Assembly: GCA_017592775.1 (NCBI GenBank)
Contig: JAGFNJ010000004.1
Coordinates: forward strand, 89,254 to 153,253
Origin: Candidatus Accumulibacter conexus
GTDB lineage: Bacteria > Pseudomonadota > Gammaproteobacteria > Burkholderiales > Rhodocyclaceae
Direction of reading: 5' to 3'
DNA: 64,000 nucleotides
In this document: piece by piece, positions 17,717 through 27,318 of the stretch
Position numbering within the stretch: position 1 is the first letter of the stretch
Layout: every line of letters begins with the position of its first letter
Notes under the pieces: model-generated
Seen by the model: the letters and a program-made list of their open reading frames with translations, nothing else
What the model was told of the DNA's origin: nothing
Database searches by the model: none
Program-made: the position numbers and the translations under genes

Positions 17717-18469
17717 ATGACCTACAGCAAACTCAGACTGCCGCGGATTCCCGATGCCGTCGCGCATCAGCTCGAGACGCGCATCATCGAGGGCTCGCTG
17801 AAGCCTGGCGACCGCCTGCCGGCCGAACGGGAACTGGCGCTCGAGCTCGGCGTCTCGCGTCCCTCACTGCGCGAGGCGATCAAGCAACTCGTCTCACGCG
17901 GGCTGCTGCTGAGTCGCCATGGCGGCGGCACCTTCGTCACCGATCGGCTGACGACGAGCTTCAGCGATCCCTGGCAGCAGTTGCTCGCACAGCACCCGTT
18001 CCTGCACGATGACGTACTCGAATTCCGCCACCTGCTGGAAGCGTCCGCCGCCTCTCTGGCGGCACAGCGGGCGACGGACAGCGATCTGCAACGTCTCGAA
18101 CAGGCGTACCAGCGCCTCGACGCGGCGTACGCCGGCAGCGACCGCAGCGCACAGGTGGCTGCCGACGTCGCCTTCCACCTGACGATCGCCGAATCGACGC
18201 ACAACGCCGTCTTCGCCCACCTGCTGGCAAGCATCCTGCGCCTGCTGCACGAACACGTGCGCCACGCCCTGCAGGAAATGTCGGTCAGCGTGGAAACCGG
18301 CCGGCAATTGATGCGCCAGCACGCGGCAATCCGCGACGCGATTGCCGGCCGCCAGGCCGAGGCGGCCCGCCAAGCGGCCGAGGCGCACATCAACTATGTC
18401 CGGCAGCGGCTGAGCGACGCCGCGCAATGCGAGCAGCGGCAGCAACGATCGTTGCGCCACCTGAGCTGA
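17717..18469 (+). CDS. lldR: FadR-family (GntR) regulator of lactate utilization
   Basis: This 250-aa protein has an N-terminal winged helix of the GntR type at residues 10-75 (motif GDRLPAERELALELGVSRPSLREA) and a C-terminal FCD ligand domain, with histidines near 167 (FHLTIAE) and 230 expected to bind metal. It is divergent to lutACB, and two TGGTnnnACCA sites lie in the shared region, so it is very probably the lactate-responsive regulator (LldR/LutR). PdhR-type regulators are close relatives, so pyruvate is an alternative ligand. The ATG at 17717 is used although the frame is open far upstream over lutA. Confidence 0.88.
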   Translation: MTYSKLRLPRIPDAVAHQLETRIIEGSLKPGDRLPAERELALELGVSRPSLREAIKQLVSRGLLLSRHGGGTFVTDRLTTSFSDPWQQLLAQHPFLHDDVLEFRHLLEASAASLAAQRATDSDLQRLEQAYQRLDAAYAGSDRSAQVAADVAFHLTIAESTHNAVFAHLLASILRLLHEHVRHALQEMSVSVETGRQLMRQHAAIRDAIAGRQAEAARQAAEAHINYVRQRLSDAAQCEQRQQRSLRHLS

Positions 18470-18486
18470 CCGCCAGCTCGCCACAG

Positions 18487-18933
18487 CTAGGCCTTGACGC
18501 GCATCAGCCGCGCCTTCTCGCGCACCCAGTCGCGCTCCTTCTCGGCCTCGCGCTTGTCATGCTGCTTCTTGCCCTTGGCGAGGCCGATCTCGACCTTGAT
18601 GCGGCCGCGCTGCAGATGCAGGTCGAGCGGCAGCAGCGTGTAGCCGGCCCGCTCGACCTGGCCGATCAGCTTGCTGACCTGCCTGCCGTGCAGCAGCAGC
18701 TTGCGCGTCCGCACCGGGTCCGGCCGGACATGCGATGACGCCGCCAGCAGCGGCGTGATGTGCATGCCGAAAAGGAAGACTTCGCCATCACGAACGACGA
18801 CGTAGGCTTCCTTGATGCTCGCCCGGCCGGCGCGGATCGCCTTGACCTCCCAGCCCTCGAGAACGATGCCCGCCTCCAGCTTCGATTCAATGAAGTAGTC
18901 ATGAAAGGCCTTCTTGTTGGCGACTATGCTCAT
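18487..18933 (-). CDS. smpB: SsrA-binding protein SmpB
   Basis: SmpB binds tmRNA and brings it to stalled ribosomes for trans-translation. The 148-aa protein has the standard length, the OB-fold core with [21 protein letters not shown] (about 25-45), and the basic C-terminal tail ([17 protein letters not shown]) that reaches into the decoding centre. It is divergent to ratA, as in many betaproteobacteria. The tmRNA gene itself is not visible in this window. The window also holds a ClpX-like ATPase that lacks the ssrA-tag loop, so that protein is not expected to act on SmpB/tmRNA-tagged chains. Confidence 0.96.
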   Translation of the reverse strand: MSIVANKKAFHDYFIESKLEAGIVLEGWEVKAIRAGRASIKEAYVVVRDGEVFLFGMHITPLLAASSHVRPDPVRTRKLLLHGRQVSKLIGQVERAGYTLLPLDLHLQRGRIKVEIGLAKGKKQHDKREAEKERDWVREKARLMRVKA

Positions 18934-19010
18934 GCGGCCGTATCTCGGTTGGTCGGGTTCCGGAGTGCTAGAATCCGCGATTCTACAGGATTCGCGAGGT
19001 GTGGCAGACG

Positions 19011-19454
19011 ATGGCCATGGTCAAGAAGTCGGTGCTGATCGAGCATTCGTCGCAGCAGATGTTCGATCTCGTCGATCGCGTCGAGGACTATCCGCAGTTC
19101 CTGCCCTGGTGCAGCCAGACCCACTGCGAGTTCCGCGACGAACGGCGGACGGTCGCCACGTTGCACATCAACTACCGCAGCGTCCGGTCGCACTTCACGA
19201 CGGCCAACGACAAGGAGTCGCCGTTGTGGATGAAGATCACGCTGGTCGATGGACCGTTTCGCCGCCTCGACGGCCTCTGGCGATTCAAGCCGCTGACCGC
19301 CGCAGCGTGCAAGATCGAGTTCCAGCTTTCCTACGAGTTCTCCAGCCGGATGTTCGAGAAGGTCATCGGTCCCGTCTTCAGCCAGATCGCCAACACCTTC
19401 GTCGAGGCTTTCGTCAAGCGTGCCGACGAGATCCACGGGGCACCGCATGCCTGA
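19011..19454 (+). CDS. ratA: RatA/CoQ10-like START-domain protein
   Basis: This protein of about 147 aa is a member of the SRPBCC family. The pattern [12 protein letters not shown] and the C-terminal [14 protein letters not shown] identify the RatA/Coq10 group. Escherichia coli RatA was reported to hinder ribosome subunit association, while the Coq10 side of the family supports ubiquinone function, so the role is uncertain. Possible starts are GTG 18999, ATG 19011 and ATG 19017. I choose 19011; GAGGTG lies about 12 bases upstream. The 3' end overlaps rnfH by eight bases, giving the common ratA-rnfH pair. Confidence 0.9.
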   Translation: MAMVKKSVLIEHSSQQMFDLVDRVEDYPQFLPWCSQTHCEFRDERRTVATLHINYRSVRSHFTTANDKESPLWMKITLVDGPFRRLDGLWRFKPLTAAACKIEFQLSYEFSSRMFEKVIGPVFSQIANTFVEAFVKRADEIHGAPHA

Positions 19455-19761
19455 GATGCTGACCATCGAGGTCATCTACGCGCTGCCGACGAAGCAGCAT
19501 CTGGTCACCCTCAGGCTGCCACCGGGCAGCACCGTGCAGCAAGCCGTCGACGCCTCGGGGCTGCTGCAGAAGTTCCCGGAGATCGACCTGAAGACGAACA
19601 AGATCGGCATCTTCGCCAAGCTCAGCAAGCCGGACGCAGTCCTGCACGACCACGACCGGGTGGAGATCTACCGGCCGCTGATCGCCGATCCGAAGGAGGT
19701 CCGCAAGCAGCGGGCGGCCGCCGGCAAGGTGATGAAGAAAGGCGCCGGCGACGGCGAGTGA
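19447..19761 (+). CDS. rnfH: RnfH family ubiquitin-like protein
   Basis: This is a 104-aa beta-grasp (ubiquitin-like) protein of the RnfH family. Marks are IEVIYALPTKQHLVTL at the start and KIGIFAKLSKPD with DRVEIYRPLIADPKE in the middle, followed by a basic tail. Its biochemical role is unknown; the name comes from co-occurrence with rnf genes in some species, and no rnf genes are here. The start overlaps the end of ratA in another frame, so the two are translationally coupled. The fused tail KVMKKGAGDGE is typical. Confidence 0.93.
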   Translation: MPEMLTIEVIYALPTKQHLVTLRLPPGSTVQQAVDASGLLQKFPEIDLKTNKIGIFAKLSKPDAVLHDHDRVEIYRPLIADPKEVRKQRAAAGKVMKKGAGDGE

Positions 19762-19781
19762 CGGAGTTTGGCTGCCTGCTG

Positions 19782-20243
19782 CTACTGGCAGCCGCGCTGC
19801 AGGTCCGCGCGCGTCCGCGTGATCGCCTGCGCGCGCTCACTGTCGTCGAGGATATAGCGCTCGCCCTTGGCGTCAACGGTCTGGATCCGTTCTCCCGACT
19901 CGAGGCTGCGCAGGTACCGGCGCAACCCTTCGCACTCCTCGCGCTTTCTCGCGTTCGCCCGCTGTTCGTTGTCGCTCTTCTCGGCCGCATCACGCGCCTC
20001 CTGCTGCCGCTTGCGGAACTCCATGTCACGGTCGGCCAGCGTCTTCGCCGGCGCCGCGGCCGGCTCGCTCGCCGGCGGCGGTGCTGCGGTGTCGATCCGG
20101 CGCAGTTGTCGCACCGGACCCGACGGCGGGCGATCCGAGATCACCGTCTTGTTGTTTTCATCCTGCCATTGATAGACCTGCGCCTCGGCAGCGATCGCGG
20201 AGGCCAGGATGACGGCGGCAAGAGCAGGGCGTTTCATGGTCAT
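19782..20243 (-). CDS. DUF4124 domain secreted protein
   Basis: This 153-aa protein carries a signal peptide (cleavage likely after AAEA at about residue 21) and a DUF4124 domain immediately behind it, seen as [18 protein letters not shown]. The rest is a charged helical region that probably forms a coiled coil (residues 70-115), ending in a short cysteine-containing tail. Proteins of this type are periplasmic and widespread in betaproteobacteria, and their function is unknown. A second ATG six bases into the gene (20237) is an equally possible start. It faces rnfH convergently with a 20-base gap and is divergent from guaB. Confidence 0.85.
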   Translation of the reverse strand: MTMKRPALAAVILASAIAAEAQVYQWQDENNKTVISDRPPSGPVRQLRRIDTAAPPPASEPAAAPAKTLADRDMEFRKRQQEARDAAEKSDNEQRANARKREECEGLRRYLRSLESGERIQTVDAKGERYILDDSERAQAITRTRADLQRGCQ

Positions 20244-20271
20244 TCAGCCGTGGGAGAGCACGCTGTATAAT
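20243..20271 (+). promoter_or_regulatory. Probable guaB promoter
   Basis: A perfect TATAAT occupies 20266-20271, with a weak TTCAGC 17 bases upstream at 20243-20248. The guaB ATG is 29 bases after the -10. A perfect -10 in such GC-rich sequence is unlikely by chance, but the -35 is poor. Confidence 0.5.
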
Positions 20272-20299
20272 ACGTTTTTGTGACCTCGGATCAAAGGCC

Positions 20300-21757
20300 A
20301 TGCGTGTAATCCAACGGGCGCTGACGTTCGACGACGTCCTTCTCCTGCCCGCCCACTCGACGATCATGCCGCGCGATGTCACCCTGAAAACGCGCCTGAC
20401 GCGCAACATCAGCCTCAATCTGCCGCTGGTTTCGGCGGCAATGGACACGGTCACCGAAAGCCGCCTGGCGATCGCCCTGGCGCAGGAAGGCGGCATCGGC
20501 ATCGTGCACAAGAACCTGAAACCGAAGACGCAGGCGGCCGAAGTGGCGCGCGTCAAGCGCTTCGAATCCGGTATCCTGAAGGATCCGATCACCGTCCCGC
20601 CGACCATGTCGGTGCGCGACGTTCTCGCCCTGACCCGCCTGCACCGGATCTCCGGCGTGCCGGTGGTCGATGGCCAGGTCGTCGTCGGCATCGTCACCAA
20701 CCGCGACCTGCGCTTCGAGACGCTGCTCGACCAACCGGTGAGCAACATCATGACCCCGCGCCCGCGGCTGGTGACGGTGCATGAGGGAGCGACCGTCGAA
20801 GAGGGCAAGGCGCTGATCCACAAGCACCGCCTGGAGCGCGTCCTGGTGGTCAACGACGCCTTCGAGCTGCGCGGCCTGATCACCGTCAAGGACATCATCA
20901 AGACCACCGAACATCCCGATGCAAGCAAGGATGCGGCTGGCCGCCTGCGCGTCGGCGCCGCCATCGGCGTCGGCCCGGGCACCGAGGAACGTGCCGAACT
21001 GCTCGCCGAGGCAGGCGTCGACGTCCTCGTCGTCGACACCGCGCATGGCCACTCGCAAGGCGTCCTCGACCGCGTCCGCTGGGTCAAGAGGACCTTTCCC
21101 GCCGTCGAGGTGATCGGCGGCAACATCGCCACCGCCGATGCCGCGCGCGCCATGCTCGACCACGGTGCCGACGGCGTCAAGGTCGGCATCGGCCCGGGGT
21201 CGATCTGCACCACGCGCATCGTCGCCGGCGTCGGCGTGCCGCAGATCACCGCCATCCAGATGGTGCACGAGGCGCTCCGGGACAGCCACGTGCCGATGAT
21301 CGCCGACGGCGGCATCCGCTACTCCGGCGACATCTCGAAAGCGATCGCCGCTGGCGGCGATGCGGTGATGCTCGGCGGCCTGTTCGCCGGCACCGAGGAA
21401 GCACCGGGCGAGGTCGAACTCTATCAGGGCCGTTCGTACAAGTCCTACCGCGGCATGGGCTCGATCGGCGCCATGGCTGCCGGCGCCGCCGACCGCTACT
21501 TCCAGGACACCGCCAATCTCGACAAGCTGGTACCCGAAGGCATCGAGGGCCGCGTGCCGTACAAGGGTTCGGTGCTGGCCGTGATTCACCAGTTGATGGG
21601 CGGCCTGCGGGCGTCGATGGGCTACCTCGGCTGCCGCAGCATCGCCGACATGCACGAGCGCGCGAGCTTCGTCGAGATCACCTCTTCGGGCGTCCGCGAA
21701 TCGCATGTCCACGACGTCCAGATCACCAAGGAAGCGCCAAACTACCACGTCGATTGA
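20300..21757 (+). CDS. guaB: Inosine-5'-monophosphate dehydrogenase
   Basis: GuaB oxidises IMP to XMP with NAD, the first committed step to guanine nucleotides. The 485-aa protein is complete. The catalytic cysteine is C303 in [11 protein letters not shown]; two CBS domains lie between about residues 95 and 205 ([22 protein letters not shown]); and the flap region holds [13 protein letters not shown]. It is the first gene of a guaB-guaA operon with guaA starting 58 bases later. A hairpin sits between the two genes and may lower guaA expression. Confidence 0.97.
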   Translation: MRVIQRALTFDDVLLLPAHSTIMPRDVTLKTRLTRNISLNLPLVSAAMDTVTESRLAIALAQEGGIGIVHKNLKPKTQAAEVARVKRFESGILKDPITVPPTMSVRDVLALTRLHRISGVPVVDGQVVVGIVTNRDLRFETLLDQPVSNIMTPRPRLVTVHEGATVEEGKALIHKHRLERVLVVNDAFELRGLITVKDIIKTTEHPDASKDAAGRLRVGAAIGVGPGTEERAELLAEAGVDVLVVDTAHGHSQGVLDRVRWVKRTFPAVEVIGGNIATADAARAMLDHGADGVKVGIGPGSICTTRIVAGVGVPQITAIQMVHEALRDSHVPMIADGGIRYSGDISKAIAAGGDAVMLGGLFAGTEEAPGEVELYQGRSYKSYRGMGSIGAMAAGAADRYFQDTANLDKLVPEGIEGRVPYKGSVLAVIHQLMGGLRASMGYLGCRSIADMHERASFVEITSSGVRESHVHDVQITKEAPNYHVD

Positions 21758-21775
21758 ACCGCGATCGATGACCGA

Positions 21776-21796
21776 CGGGCGGCGACGAGCCGCCCG
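21776..21796 (+). terminator. Hairpin between guaB and guaA (possible partial terminator)
   Basis: CGGGCGGC and GCCGCCCG pair perfectly over eight bases around a GACGA loop, followed by CTTCATTT. The T content after the stem is weak, so partial termination or mRNA stabilisation is more likely than a full stop. Confidence 0.4.
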
Positions 21797-21815
21797 CTTC
21801 ATTTGAGGCCGTGCC

Positions 21816-23381
21816 ATGTCCCATCAGAAAATCCTCATTCTCGATTTCGGCTCGCAGGTGGCACAACTGATTGCCCGCCGCGTGCGCGAACAGCAGGTCT
21901 ACTGCGAGCTGCATCCCTACGACGTCGGCGAGGATTTCATCCGCGACTTCGCCGCCCAGGGAATCATCCTCTCCGGTGGTCCGAACTCGGTGTATGAAGT
22001 CGAGGACTTCAGCGCGCCGCGCGCCGTCTTCGAACTCGGCGTGCCGGTGCTCGGCATCTGTTATGGCATGCAGGCGATGGCGACACAGCTCGGGGGCCGC
22101 GTCGAGAGTTCGAAGCGGCGCGAATTCGGCTATGCCGAGATGCGCGCACGTGGCCACTCGGCGCTGTTCAACGGCATCGAGGACCGCCGCAACGAGCAGG
22201 GCCATGGTCTGCTCGACGTCTGGATGAGCCACGGCGACAAGGTGACCGAGCTGCCGCCGGGATTCAGCATCATCGGCAGCAACGAATCGACGCCGATCGC
22301 CGCCATGGCCGACGAGAAGCGCCGCTTCTACGCTGTGCAGTTCCACCCCGAGGTGACGCACACGCTCAAGGGTAGCCAGATCATCGGCCGCTTCGTGCGC
22401 GAGATCTGCGGCTGCGGTCACGACTGGAACATGCCCGACTACGTCGTCGAGTCCGTGTCGCGGATTCGCGCGCAGGTGGGCGGCGACGAAGTCGTCCTCG
22501 GTCTCTCGGGCGGCGTCGATTCCTCGGTGGCGGCGGCGCTGATCCACCGTGCGATCGGCGACCAGCTGACCTGCGTCTTCGTCGACAACGGCCTGCTGCG
22601 CCTCAATGAGGCCGAACAGGTGCTGCGCACCTTTGCCAGCAACCTCGGCGTGCGCGTCGTGCACGTCGATGCCGCGGCGCGTTTCATGAAGCAGTTGCAG
22701 GGCGTCGCCGACCCCGAGCAGAAACGCAAGATCATCGGCCGCGAATTCGTCGAGGTCTTCCAGGAAGAGGCCGCGCGGCTTCCCAATGCGCGCTGGCTGG
22801 CGCAGGGAACGATCTACCCCGACGTCATCGAGTCGGCGGGAGCGAAGACGAAGAAGGCACACACCATCAAGAGCCACCACAACGTGGGCGGCCTGCCCGA
22901 GAGCCTCAACCTGACGCTGCTCGAACCGCTCCGCGAGCTGTTCAAGGACGAGGTGCGCGAACTCGGGATCGCCCTCGGACTGCCGCACGAAATGGTTTAC
23001 CGCCACCCCTTCCCCGGCCCCGGCCTCGGTGTGCGCATCCTCGGCGAGGTCAGACCCGAATACGCCGACCTGCTGCGTCGTGCCGATGCGATCTTCATCG
23101 ACGAACTGCGCGCTGCCGGCTGGTACGAAAAGACCAGCCAGGCCTTCGCCGTCTTCCTGCCGGTGCGCTCGGTTGGCGTCATGGGCGACGGCCGCACCTA
23201 CGAGTACGTCGTCGCTCTGCGCGCGGTCGAGACGCAGGATTTCATGACCGCGCATTGGGCCGAACTGCCGCACAGCCTGCTCGGCAAGGTCGCGAACCGG
23301 ATCATCAACGAAGTGCGCGGCATCAACCGCGTCGTCTACGACATCTCGAGCAAGCCGCCGGCGACGATCGAGTGGGAATGA
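21816..23381 (+). CDS. guaA: GMP synthase (glutamine-hydrolysing)
   Basis: GuaA aminates XMP to GMP using glutamine and ATP. The 521-aa protein has an N-terminal class I amidotransferase domain with C82 in GICYGMQ and H177/E179 in QFHPEVTH. The PP-loop ATP pyrophosphatase domain follows, with GLSGGVDSS at 229-237, and the C-terminal dimerisation domain ends in PPATIEWE as in nearly all GMP synthases. It is complete and has standard length. It follows guaB directly, completing the branch from IMP to GMP. Confidence 0.97.
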   Translation: MSHQKILILDFGSQVAQLIARRVREQQVYCELHPYDVGEDFIRDFAAQGIILSGGPNSVYEVEDFSAPRAVFELGVPVLGICYGMQAMATQLGGRVESSKRREFGYAEMRARGHSALFNGIEDRRNEQGHGLLDVWMSHGDKVTELPPGFSIIGSNESTPIAAMADEKRRFYAVQFHPEVTHTLKGSQIIGRFVREICGCGHDWNMPDYVVESVSRIRAQVGGDEVVLGLSGGVDSSVAAALIHRAIGDQLTCVFVDNGLLRLNEAEQVLRTFASNLGVRVVHVDAAARFMKQLQGVADPEQKRKIIGREFVEVFQEEAARLPNARWLAQGTIYPDVIESAGAKTKKAHTIKSHHNVGGLPESLNLTLLEPLRELFKDEVRELGIALGLPHEMVYRHPFPGPGLGVRILGEVRPEYADLLRRADAIFIDELRAAGWYEKTSQAFAVFLPVRSVGVMGDGRTYEYVVALRAVETQDFMTAHWAELPHSLLGKVANRIINEVRGINRVVYDISSKPPATIEWE

Positions 23382-23463
23382 GGCTGTAGATCTGCCATGC
23401 CTCGTCGTTCGCTCGCTCGCGCCTTGCATCCCGACCTGCTCGCGACGATTTCCCGACAACCTC

Positions 23464-24486
23464 TCAGCAGACCAATCGCTGCGCGTCACTGAGCAGGGTC
23501 CGGCGCCGGATGAGTTCGCGGCGAGGAAAGCTGCACGGCAGCAGGCTGACCACCGGAGCGCTCCTGACCACCACCAGGGGCAGTGCGATGTCAACGGCTG
23601 CCGCGTCCGATCCTTCCGCAACGACGAGATTCATCTGGTCGAGTCGCAACTTGGCCGTTTCGATTTGCAGATGGTCGGCGCCGTGCATCAGCACGTGCTG
23701 GATGCGCTCGATGGCATGTTCGAGCGCATTGCCGGCGATCGAACACGCGGCCAGCGCCTCTTCGTTCCGCGACAGGCTGGCTTCGACCTCCTTGATCTGC
23801 GCTTCCGGCCGCCCGCCATGGCCGACCACCGTTTCGAGGCCGGCCCGTTGTCCCTTCAGGATCCTGAGCCGGCCGAGCAGGATCGAGCGTTGCGTCGCCA
23901 GATCACTGCTGACCACCTCGGCCGAAGCGATCTGCCGCAGCGCCTCGGTCACCAGGAACCTGAATGCACGGCGGCGAATCTCGAGCCGCGCCTCCTGCTC
24001 GCAGCCGCTTGGCAGGACGACCTTCTTGTCAACGCAGGAAACCGCCGTTCGCACGACGTCGCGCTGCACCAGATCGCCGTTCGTCGCCACCACGACGCGT
24101 TGCTCCTCGCAACGAATGAAGCGCAGAGCTGCCCACACGTGGTCGGAGTCCGGTGCCTGGTCGAAAAAGTCCTGTACCGCCCGGCTGCGACTGAAGACCG
24201 CGGGGATGTCGCGGGCGCTGGCGAAAACGGCGCGCAGGGTCGGGTTGTCCGCCCACACCGCCGCGCTCGCCTCGATCGCCCGTGGAATCTGCGCCTCGAT
24301 CGTCCGGCAGAACAGGACCGCCTGCTCGACGGCCGGAGCCAGCCGGCGGCGATAGCCGGGAACGAGCTTCAGGCGCGGATTGACGATACCCACCACCTGC
24401 TCGATGCGCGCTTCGATGATCGCCGGATCGACGACCGTACCGGTCGCCGCGTCATTGCCGCCGAAAAGCCAGTCGAGAATTCCCAT
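23464..24486 (-). CDS. Hypothetical protein, large, no recognised domain
   Basis: This 340-aa protein is not one I recognise. It begins MGILDWLFGG, a short hydrophobic start reminiscent of small membrane-surface helices, and the remainder is soluble, helical and rich in Arg, Ala and Val. Residues about 195-265 look like a helical hairpin or coiled coil (repeated Leu/Ile spacing around LRILKGQRAGLE). Scattered cysteines (for example FIRCEEQR and VSCVDKK) show no metal pattern. It stands alone between guaA and ugpQ. Base composition is a little lower in GC than its neighbours by eye, so an accessory origin is possible. Confidence 0.72.
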   Translation of the reverse strand: MGILDWLFGGNDAATGTVVDPAIIEARIEQVVGIVNPRLKLVPGYRRRLAPAVEQAVLFCRTIEAQIPRAIEASAAVWADNPTLRAVFASARDIPAVFSRSRAVQDFFDQAPDSDHVWAALRFIRCEEQRVVVATNGDLVQRDVVRTAVSCVDKKVVLPSGCEQEARLEIRRRAFRFLVTEALRQIASAEVVSSDLATQRSILLGRLRILKGQRAGLETVVGHGGRPEAQIKEVEASLSRNEEALAACSIAGNALEHAIERIQHVLMHGADHLQIETAKLRLDQMNLVVAEGSDAAAVDIALPLVVVRSAPVVSLLPCSFPRRELIRRRTLLSDAQRLVC

Positions 24487-24567
24487 GCCTCCCCCTGTCC
24501 CTTCCGTGCTGCCGCGTTTTCCAGACGCCGCACCGAGTGGGAAACATGAACCAGCGGCGTCTGCGAG

Positions 24568-25329
24568 TCAAGAGTGCCCGCGGGCAACGCCGGCGATCAG
24601 GTCGATGCGATCGGTGAACACGGCCGCGACGCCACGTGCGAACAGGTCCGACGCCAGCAACGGATCGTTGACCGTATAGCAGAGGACCGGGACGCCGCAG
24701 GCGCGCGCTTCGGCGAGCACGTCATCGTCGACCAGAGCGGCGTCGCAATGCAGCGTCAGCGCCCCGAGCCGGTGCAGGCGTGTGCGCCAGTCGGCGGGAA
24801 CGCGCTCGAAGAGGCAGCCGAGCGGCAGGGTCGGCGCCGCCGCGCGCGCCGCCAGCAGCGCGGCTTCGGAAAACGAGGAGACGAGCGGCGGCTGCCCGGT
24901 GCCGCTCCACAACGCTTCCACCTGTCGCGCGACGACGCTGCCGGTCAGTTCTTCGCAGCCGGCTGCCGGCTTGATCTCGACGTTGGCGTGCAGGCCGAGC
25001 TGACGACACGCGGCCGCGGCCGCCGCCAGGGTCGGCACACCCTCGCCGGCGAAAGCGGGGTGCCGACGGACGCCGGCGTCGAGGTGGCGCAGCCGCGCAT
25101 CGCTCGCGTCGCGAACGCGGCCGATCGCGTCGGTGGTCCGTTCGAGGGTCTCGTCATGCAACAGCCACGGCGAACCATCAGCCGACAGCATGACGTCGAA
25201 TTCGACCGCCGTGATGCCCAGACGGGCGGCGATGCGCAGGCCGGCGAGCGTGTTCTCGGGTGCCAGCGCACCGCCACAGCGGTGTGCGAAAACGCGCGGC
25301 AGGCGCCAGCCGAGCCGCGCCCCGCTCAC
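24568..25329 (-). CDS. ugpQ: Cytoplasmic glycerophosphodiester phosphodiesterase
   Basis: This 253-aa GDPD-family enzyme hydrolyses glycerophosphodiesters to glycerol 3-phosphate and an alcohol. The catalytic signature is HRCGGALAPENTL near residue 18 (His and Arg), followed by VEFDVMLSADG with the metal-binding Glu/Asp and the later NVEIKP. There is no signal peptide, as in UgpQ rather than periplasmic GlpQ. The GTG start at 25329 overlaps the ugpB stop (GTGA), so the two are coupled. The frame continues upstream inside ugpB and is not used. Product and partner fit use of imported glycerophosphodiesters as phosphate and carbon source. Confidence 0.9.
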   Translation of the reverse strand: MSGARLGWRLPRVFAHRCGGALAPENTLAGLRIAARLGITAVEFDVMLSADGSPWLLHDETLERTTDAIGRVRDASDARLRHLDAGVRRHPAFAGEGVPTLAAAAAACRQLGLHANVEIKPAAGCEELTGSVVARQVEALWSGTGQPPLVSSFSEAALLAARAAAPTLPLGCLFERVPADWRTRLHRLGALTLHCDAALVDDDVLAEARACGVPVLCYTVNDPLLASDLFARGVAAVFTDRIDLIAGVARGHS

Positions 25330-26603
25330 TTCTTCTTGCTGGCTGGTGCCTTCGCCGCTGCCGCCGGCGTGTGGTGCATGACCAGGTTGCCGCGCTGCAC
25401 GGCGATGTCGAGCGCCTCCTTGGCCGGGGTCTTGCCGGACCAGGCGGCCTCGAGTTCCTCCTCGACGATGATGCGCACCTTCTCGATCTCCGAGACGCGG
25501 ATCGTGCGCAGCGCCGCTGGCCCCTGCAACTGCCGATAGGCGATGTTGAGACCGGCAACATCGGGCTGCAGCAATTTGCTGCCGGCGGCGGCACGCGCGG
25601 CGGCGGTCATCGGCAGGAAGCCCGAGGCGGCGGTGAACTGGACCTGCAGATCGGGTTCCATCAGGAAGCGGACGAACTGCGCGACCCCCTTGTACTCGGC
25701 CGGCTTCCTGCCGGCAGCCGCCCACAGCGAGGCACCACCGGCCAGCGTCTGCTGCGGTGCTCCCTGGACGTCGTCGTGATACGGCAGCGGCGCGACGCCG
25801 GTGTCCACCTTGCGGCTCTCGGGCAGCGCGCCAAAGAGCGACCAGGACGAGGTCAGCATGCCGCACTCGCCCTCGGCGAAGCGCCTGTCGGCCTCGTCAC
25901 GGCGGCCGAAGTAGATGAAGAAGCGCGCTTTCGCCCAAGTCGTCAGCAGCGCCGTGTGCTTGACCTGCGGCAGGCCGTTGAAGACCAGCCTGCCCTTGGC
26001 ATCGGCCACCTCGACGCCATTCAAGGCGCTGAGGTTGTCGATGTGCACCCACGCCGGCCAAGACGTCGTGTACGGGCACTGGCTGCCGGCGTCGAAGAGC
26101 TTGTCCGCTGCCTGCTGCACTTCGGCCCAGGTTCTGGGCGGCTTCTCCGGGTCGAGGCCGGCCTTGCGGAAGGCAGTCTTGTTGATGAACAGGATCGGTG
26201 TGGACAGAGCGAGCGGCAGGGCGGTCAGGCCGCCTTTGGCATCGGTCAGGCCGACGCGCAGTTCGGGAGCGATCTTGCTGCCGTCGAAGGGAACGCCGGC
26301 CTCGGTCATGATCTGCTGGATCGGTTTGAAGGCCGCCTTGGCGGCGACGTAATGCCCCTGCTCCTCACGCGTCACGAGGTTGAGATCCTTCGCCGGTTCG
26401 CCCTGCACGCGGCGCACCAGTTTGACCTGGTAATCCTTCTGGCTGCCATTGAACCGCTCCACCACCTTTTCGACGCGCTCGGCGCGCTCCTCGTCGAGCT
26501 GGTGCGACAACAGGATTTCTGCCGGCGCGGCCGCCGCCAGGCTGGACATGGAAGTGGCAAGGGCGAGAGCCAGCGCCGTCGGGAGGAATTTGCGCAAGAG
26601 CAT
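25326..26603 (-). CDS. ugpB: Glycerol-3-phosphate ABC transporter substrate-binding protein
   Basis: UgpB is the periplasmic binding protein for sn-glycerol 3-phosphate and glycerophosphodiesters. The 425-aa protein has a signal peptide (LPTALALALATSMSSLAAAA) and a class D binding-protein fold; characteristic stretches are LSTPILFINKTAFRKAGLDP, CPYTTSWPAWVHIDN and GGASLWAA. The ATG at 26603 starts the signal peptide directly, so the 28 extra upstream codons are dropped. It forms an operon with ugpQ. The permease genes ugpA and ugpE and the ATPase ugpC are not next to it, which is unusual. The C-terminus is Ala/Lys-rich (AAAAKAPASKKK). Confidence 0.93.
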   Translation of the reverse strand: MLLRKFLPTALALALATSMSSLAAAAPAEILLSHQLDEERAERVEKVVERFNGSQKDYQVKLVRRVQGEPAKDLNLVTREEQGHYVAAKAAFKPIQQIMTEAGVPFDGSKIAPELRVGLTDAKGGLTALPLALSTPILFINKTAFRKAGLDPEKPPRTWAEVQQAADKLFDAGSQCPYTTSWPAWVHIDNLSALNGVEVADAKGRLVFNGLPQVKHTALLTTWAKARFFIYFGRRDEADRRFAEGECGMLTSSWSLFGALPESRKVDTGVAPLPYHDDVQGAPQQTLAGGASLWAAAGRKPAEYKGVAQFVRFLMEPDLQVQFTAASGFLPMTAAARAAAGSKLLQPDVAGLNIAYRQLQGPAALRTIRVSEIEKVRIIVEEELEAAWSGKTPAKEALDIAVQRGNLVMHHTPAAAAKAPASKKK

Positions 26604-26717
26604 GGCAGTCCTTTGGTAGCGAAAAAAGAGTGCGATTATAGCGGCAGGTGGCGACCTGCTGGGAAACGATGCCGTCTGGCGCGGCATTCCAGCGTCACCA
26701 CCGGCAGCGAAAGCGGG

Positions 26718-26745
26718 GTGACAGGCCGTCGTTTGTGGTTAAAAT
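26718..26745 (+). promoter_or_regulatory. Probable promoter of the small lipoprotein gene
   Basis: GTGACA (26718-26723) and TAAAAT (26740-26745) are 16 bases apart, matching the sigma70 consensus at five of six positions each. The GTG start lies 34 bases downstream. Confidence 0.5.
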
Positions 26746-26778
26746 GCGCGACTGACCTTCAGCTTCTCGGAAAGCACC

Positions 26779-27177
26779 GTGTTTGATCGTGCGCGCCGGC
26801 CCATTCGTACCCTCCTGATCGCCTGCTGGCTGCTGTCGGGCCTGAGTGCCTGCGACTCGGTGCAGCAGTCTGTCGGCATCGAGCCCGCTGGAGCGAAGCT
26901 CGCGCGTCTCGACGCCGAGGGCAAGGCAGTCGGCGGTGCGTGTCGGCAATCCGGGCGGGCGATCGAGGACTGCTATTCGATATACTCCTGGCTGCCGAAG
27001 GCGTCGATCTACGAAGGCTGGCGCGACATGGACATCTACATGCGCGAGAACAAGCTGGAGACCGTCGAGCCGCAACTGCCGCCGCCGCAACCGCCCGGCA
27101 GCAAGAAGAAAAAGGTCGCCGCCGAGCCCGCTGAGGGTGAAGGCAGGCCGGCTGCGAAGGCTGCCGCCAAGGAATAG
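26779..27177 (+). CDS. Small putative lipoprotein
   Basis: This 132-aa protein has a GTG start and an N-terminal hydrophobic signal ending in LLSGLSAC, a lipobox with the lipidated cysteine at about residue 25. The mature part contains two further cysteines (GGACRQSG, EDCYSIYSW) that may form a disulfide, and it ends in a Pro, Lys and Ala-rich tail with a KKKK run. It is probably an outer-membrane lipoprotein. I do not recognise a family. It is flanked by ugpB on the opposite strand and the aldo/keto reductase facing it. Confidence 0.72.
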   Translation: MFDRARRPIRTLLIACWLLSGLSACDSVQQSVGIEPAGAKLARLDAEGKAVGGACRQSGRAIEDCYSIYSWLPKASIYEGWRDMDIYMRENKLETVEPQLPPPQPPGSKKKKVAAEPAEGEGRPAAKAAAKE

Positions 27178-27318
27178 GAGCCAGACCGCGTCGTCGCCCA
27201 GACGCTCGGCAAGGCACCGGCTGTGGTCACCAACTCGCTGACGGGCGAGACGAGCGATCTGCTCGCTGCCTCGAACACGGCAACAACCCCCACCTGCCGG
27301 CGGCACTGCCCTCCCCCC

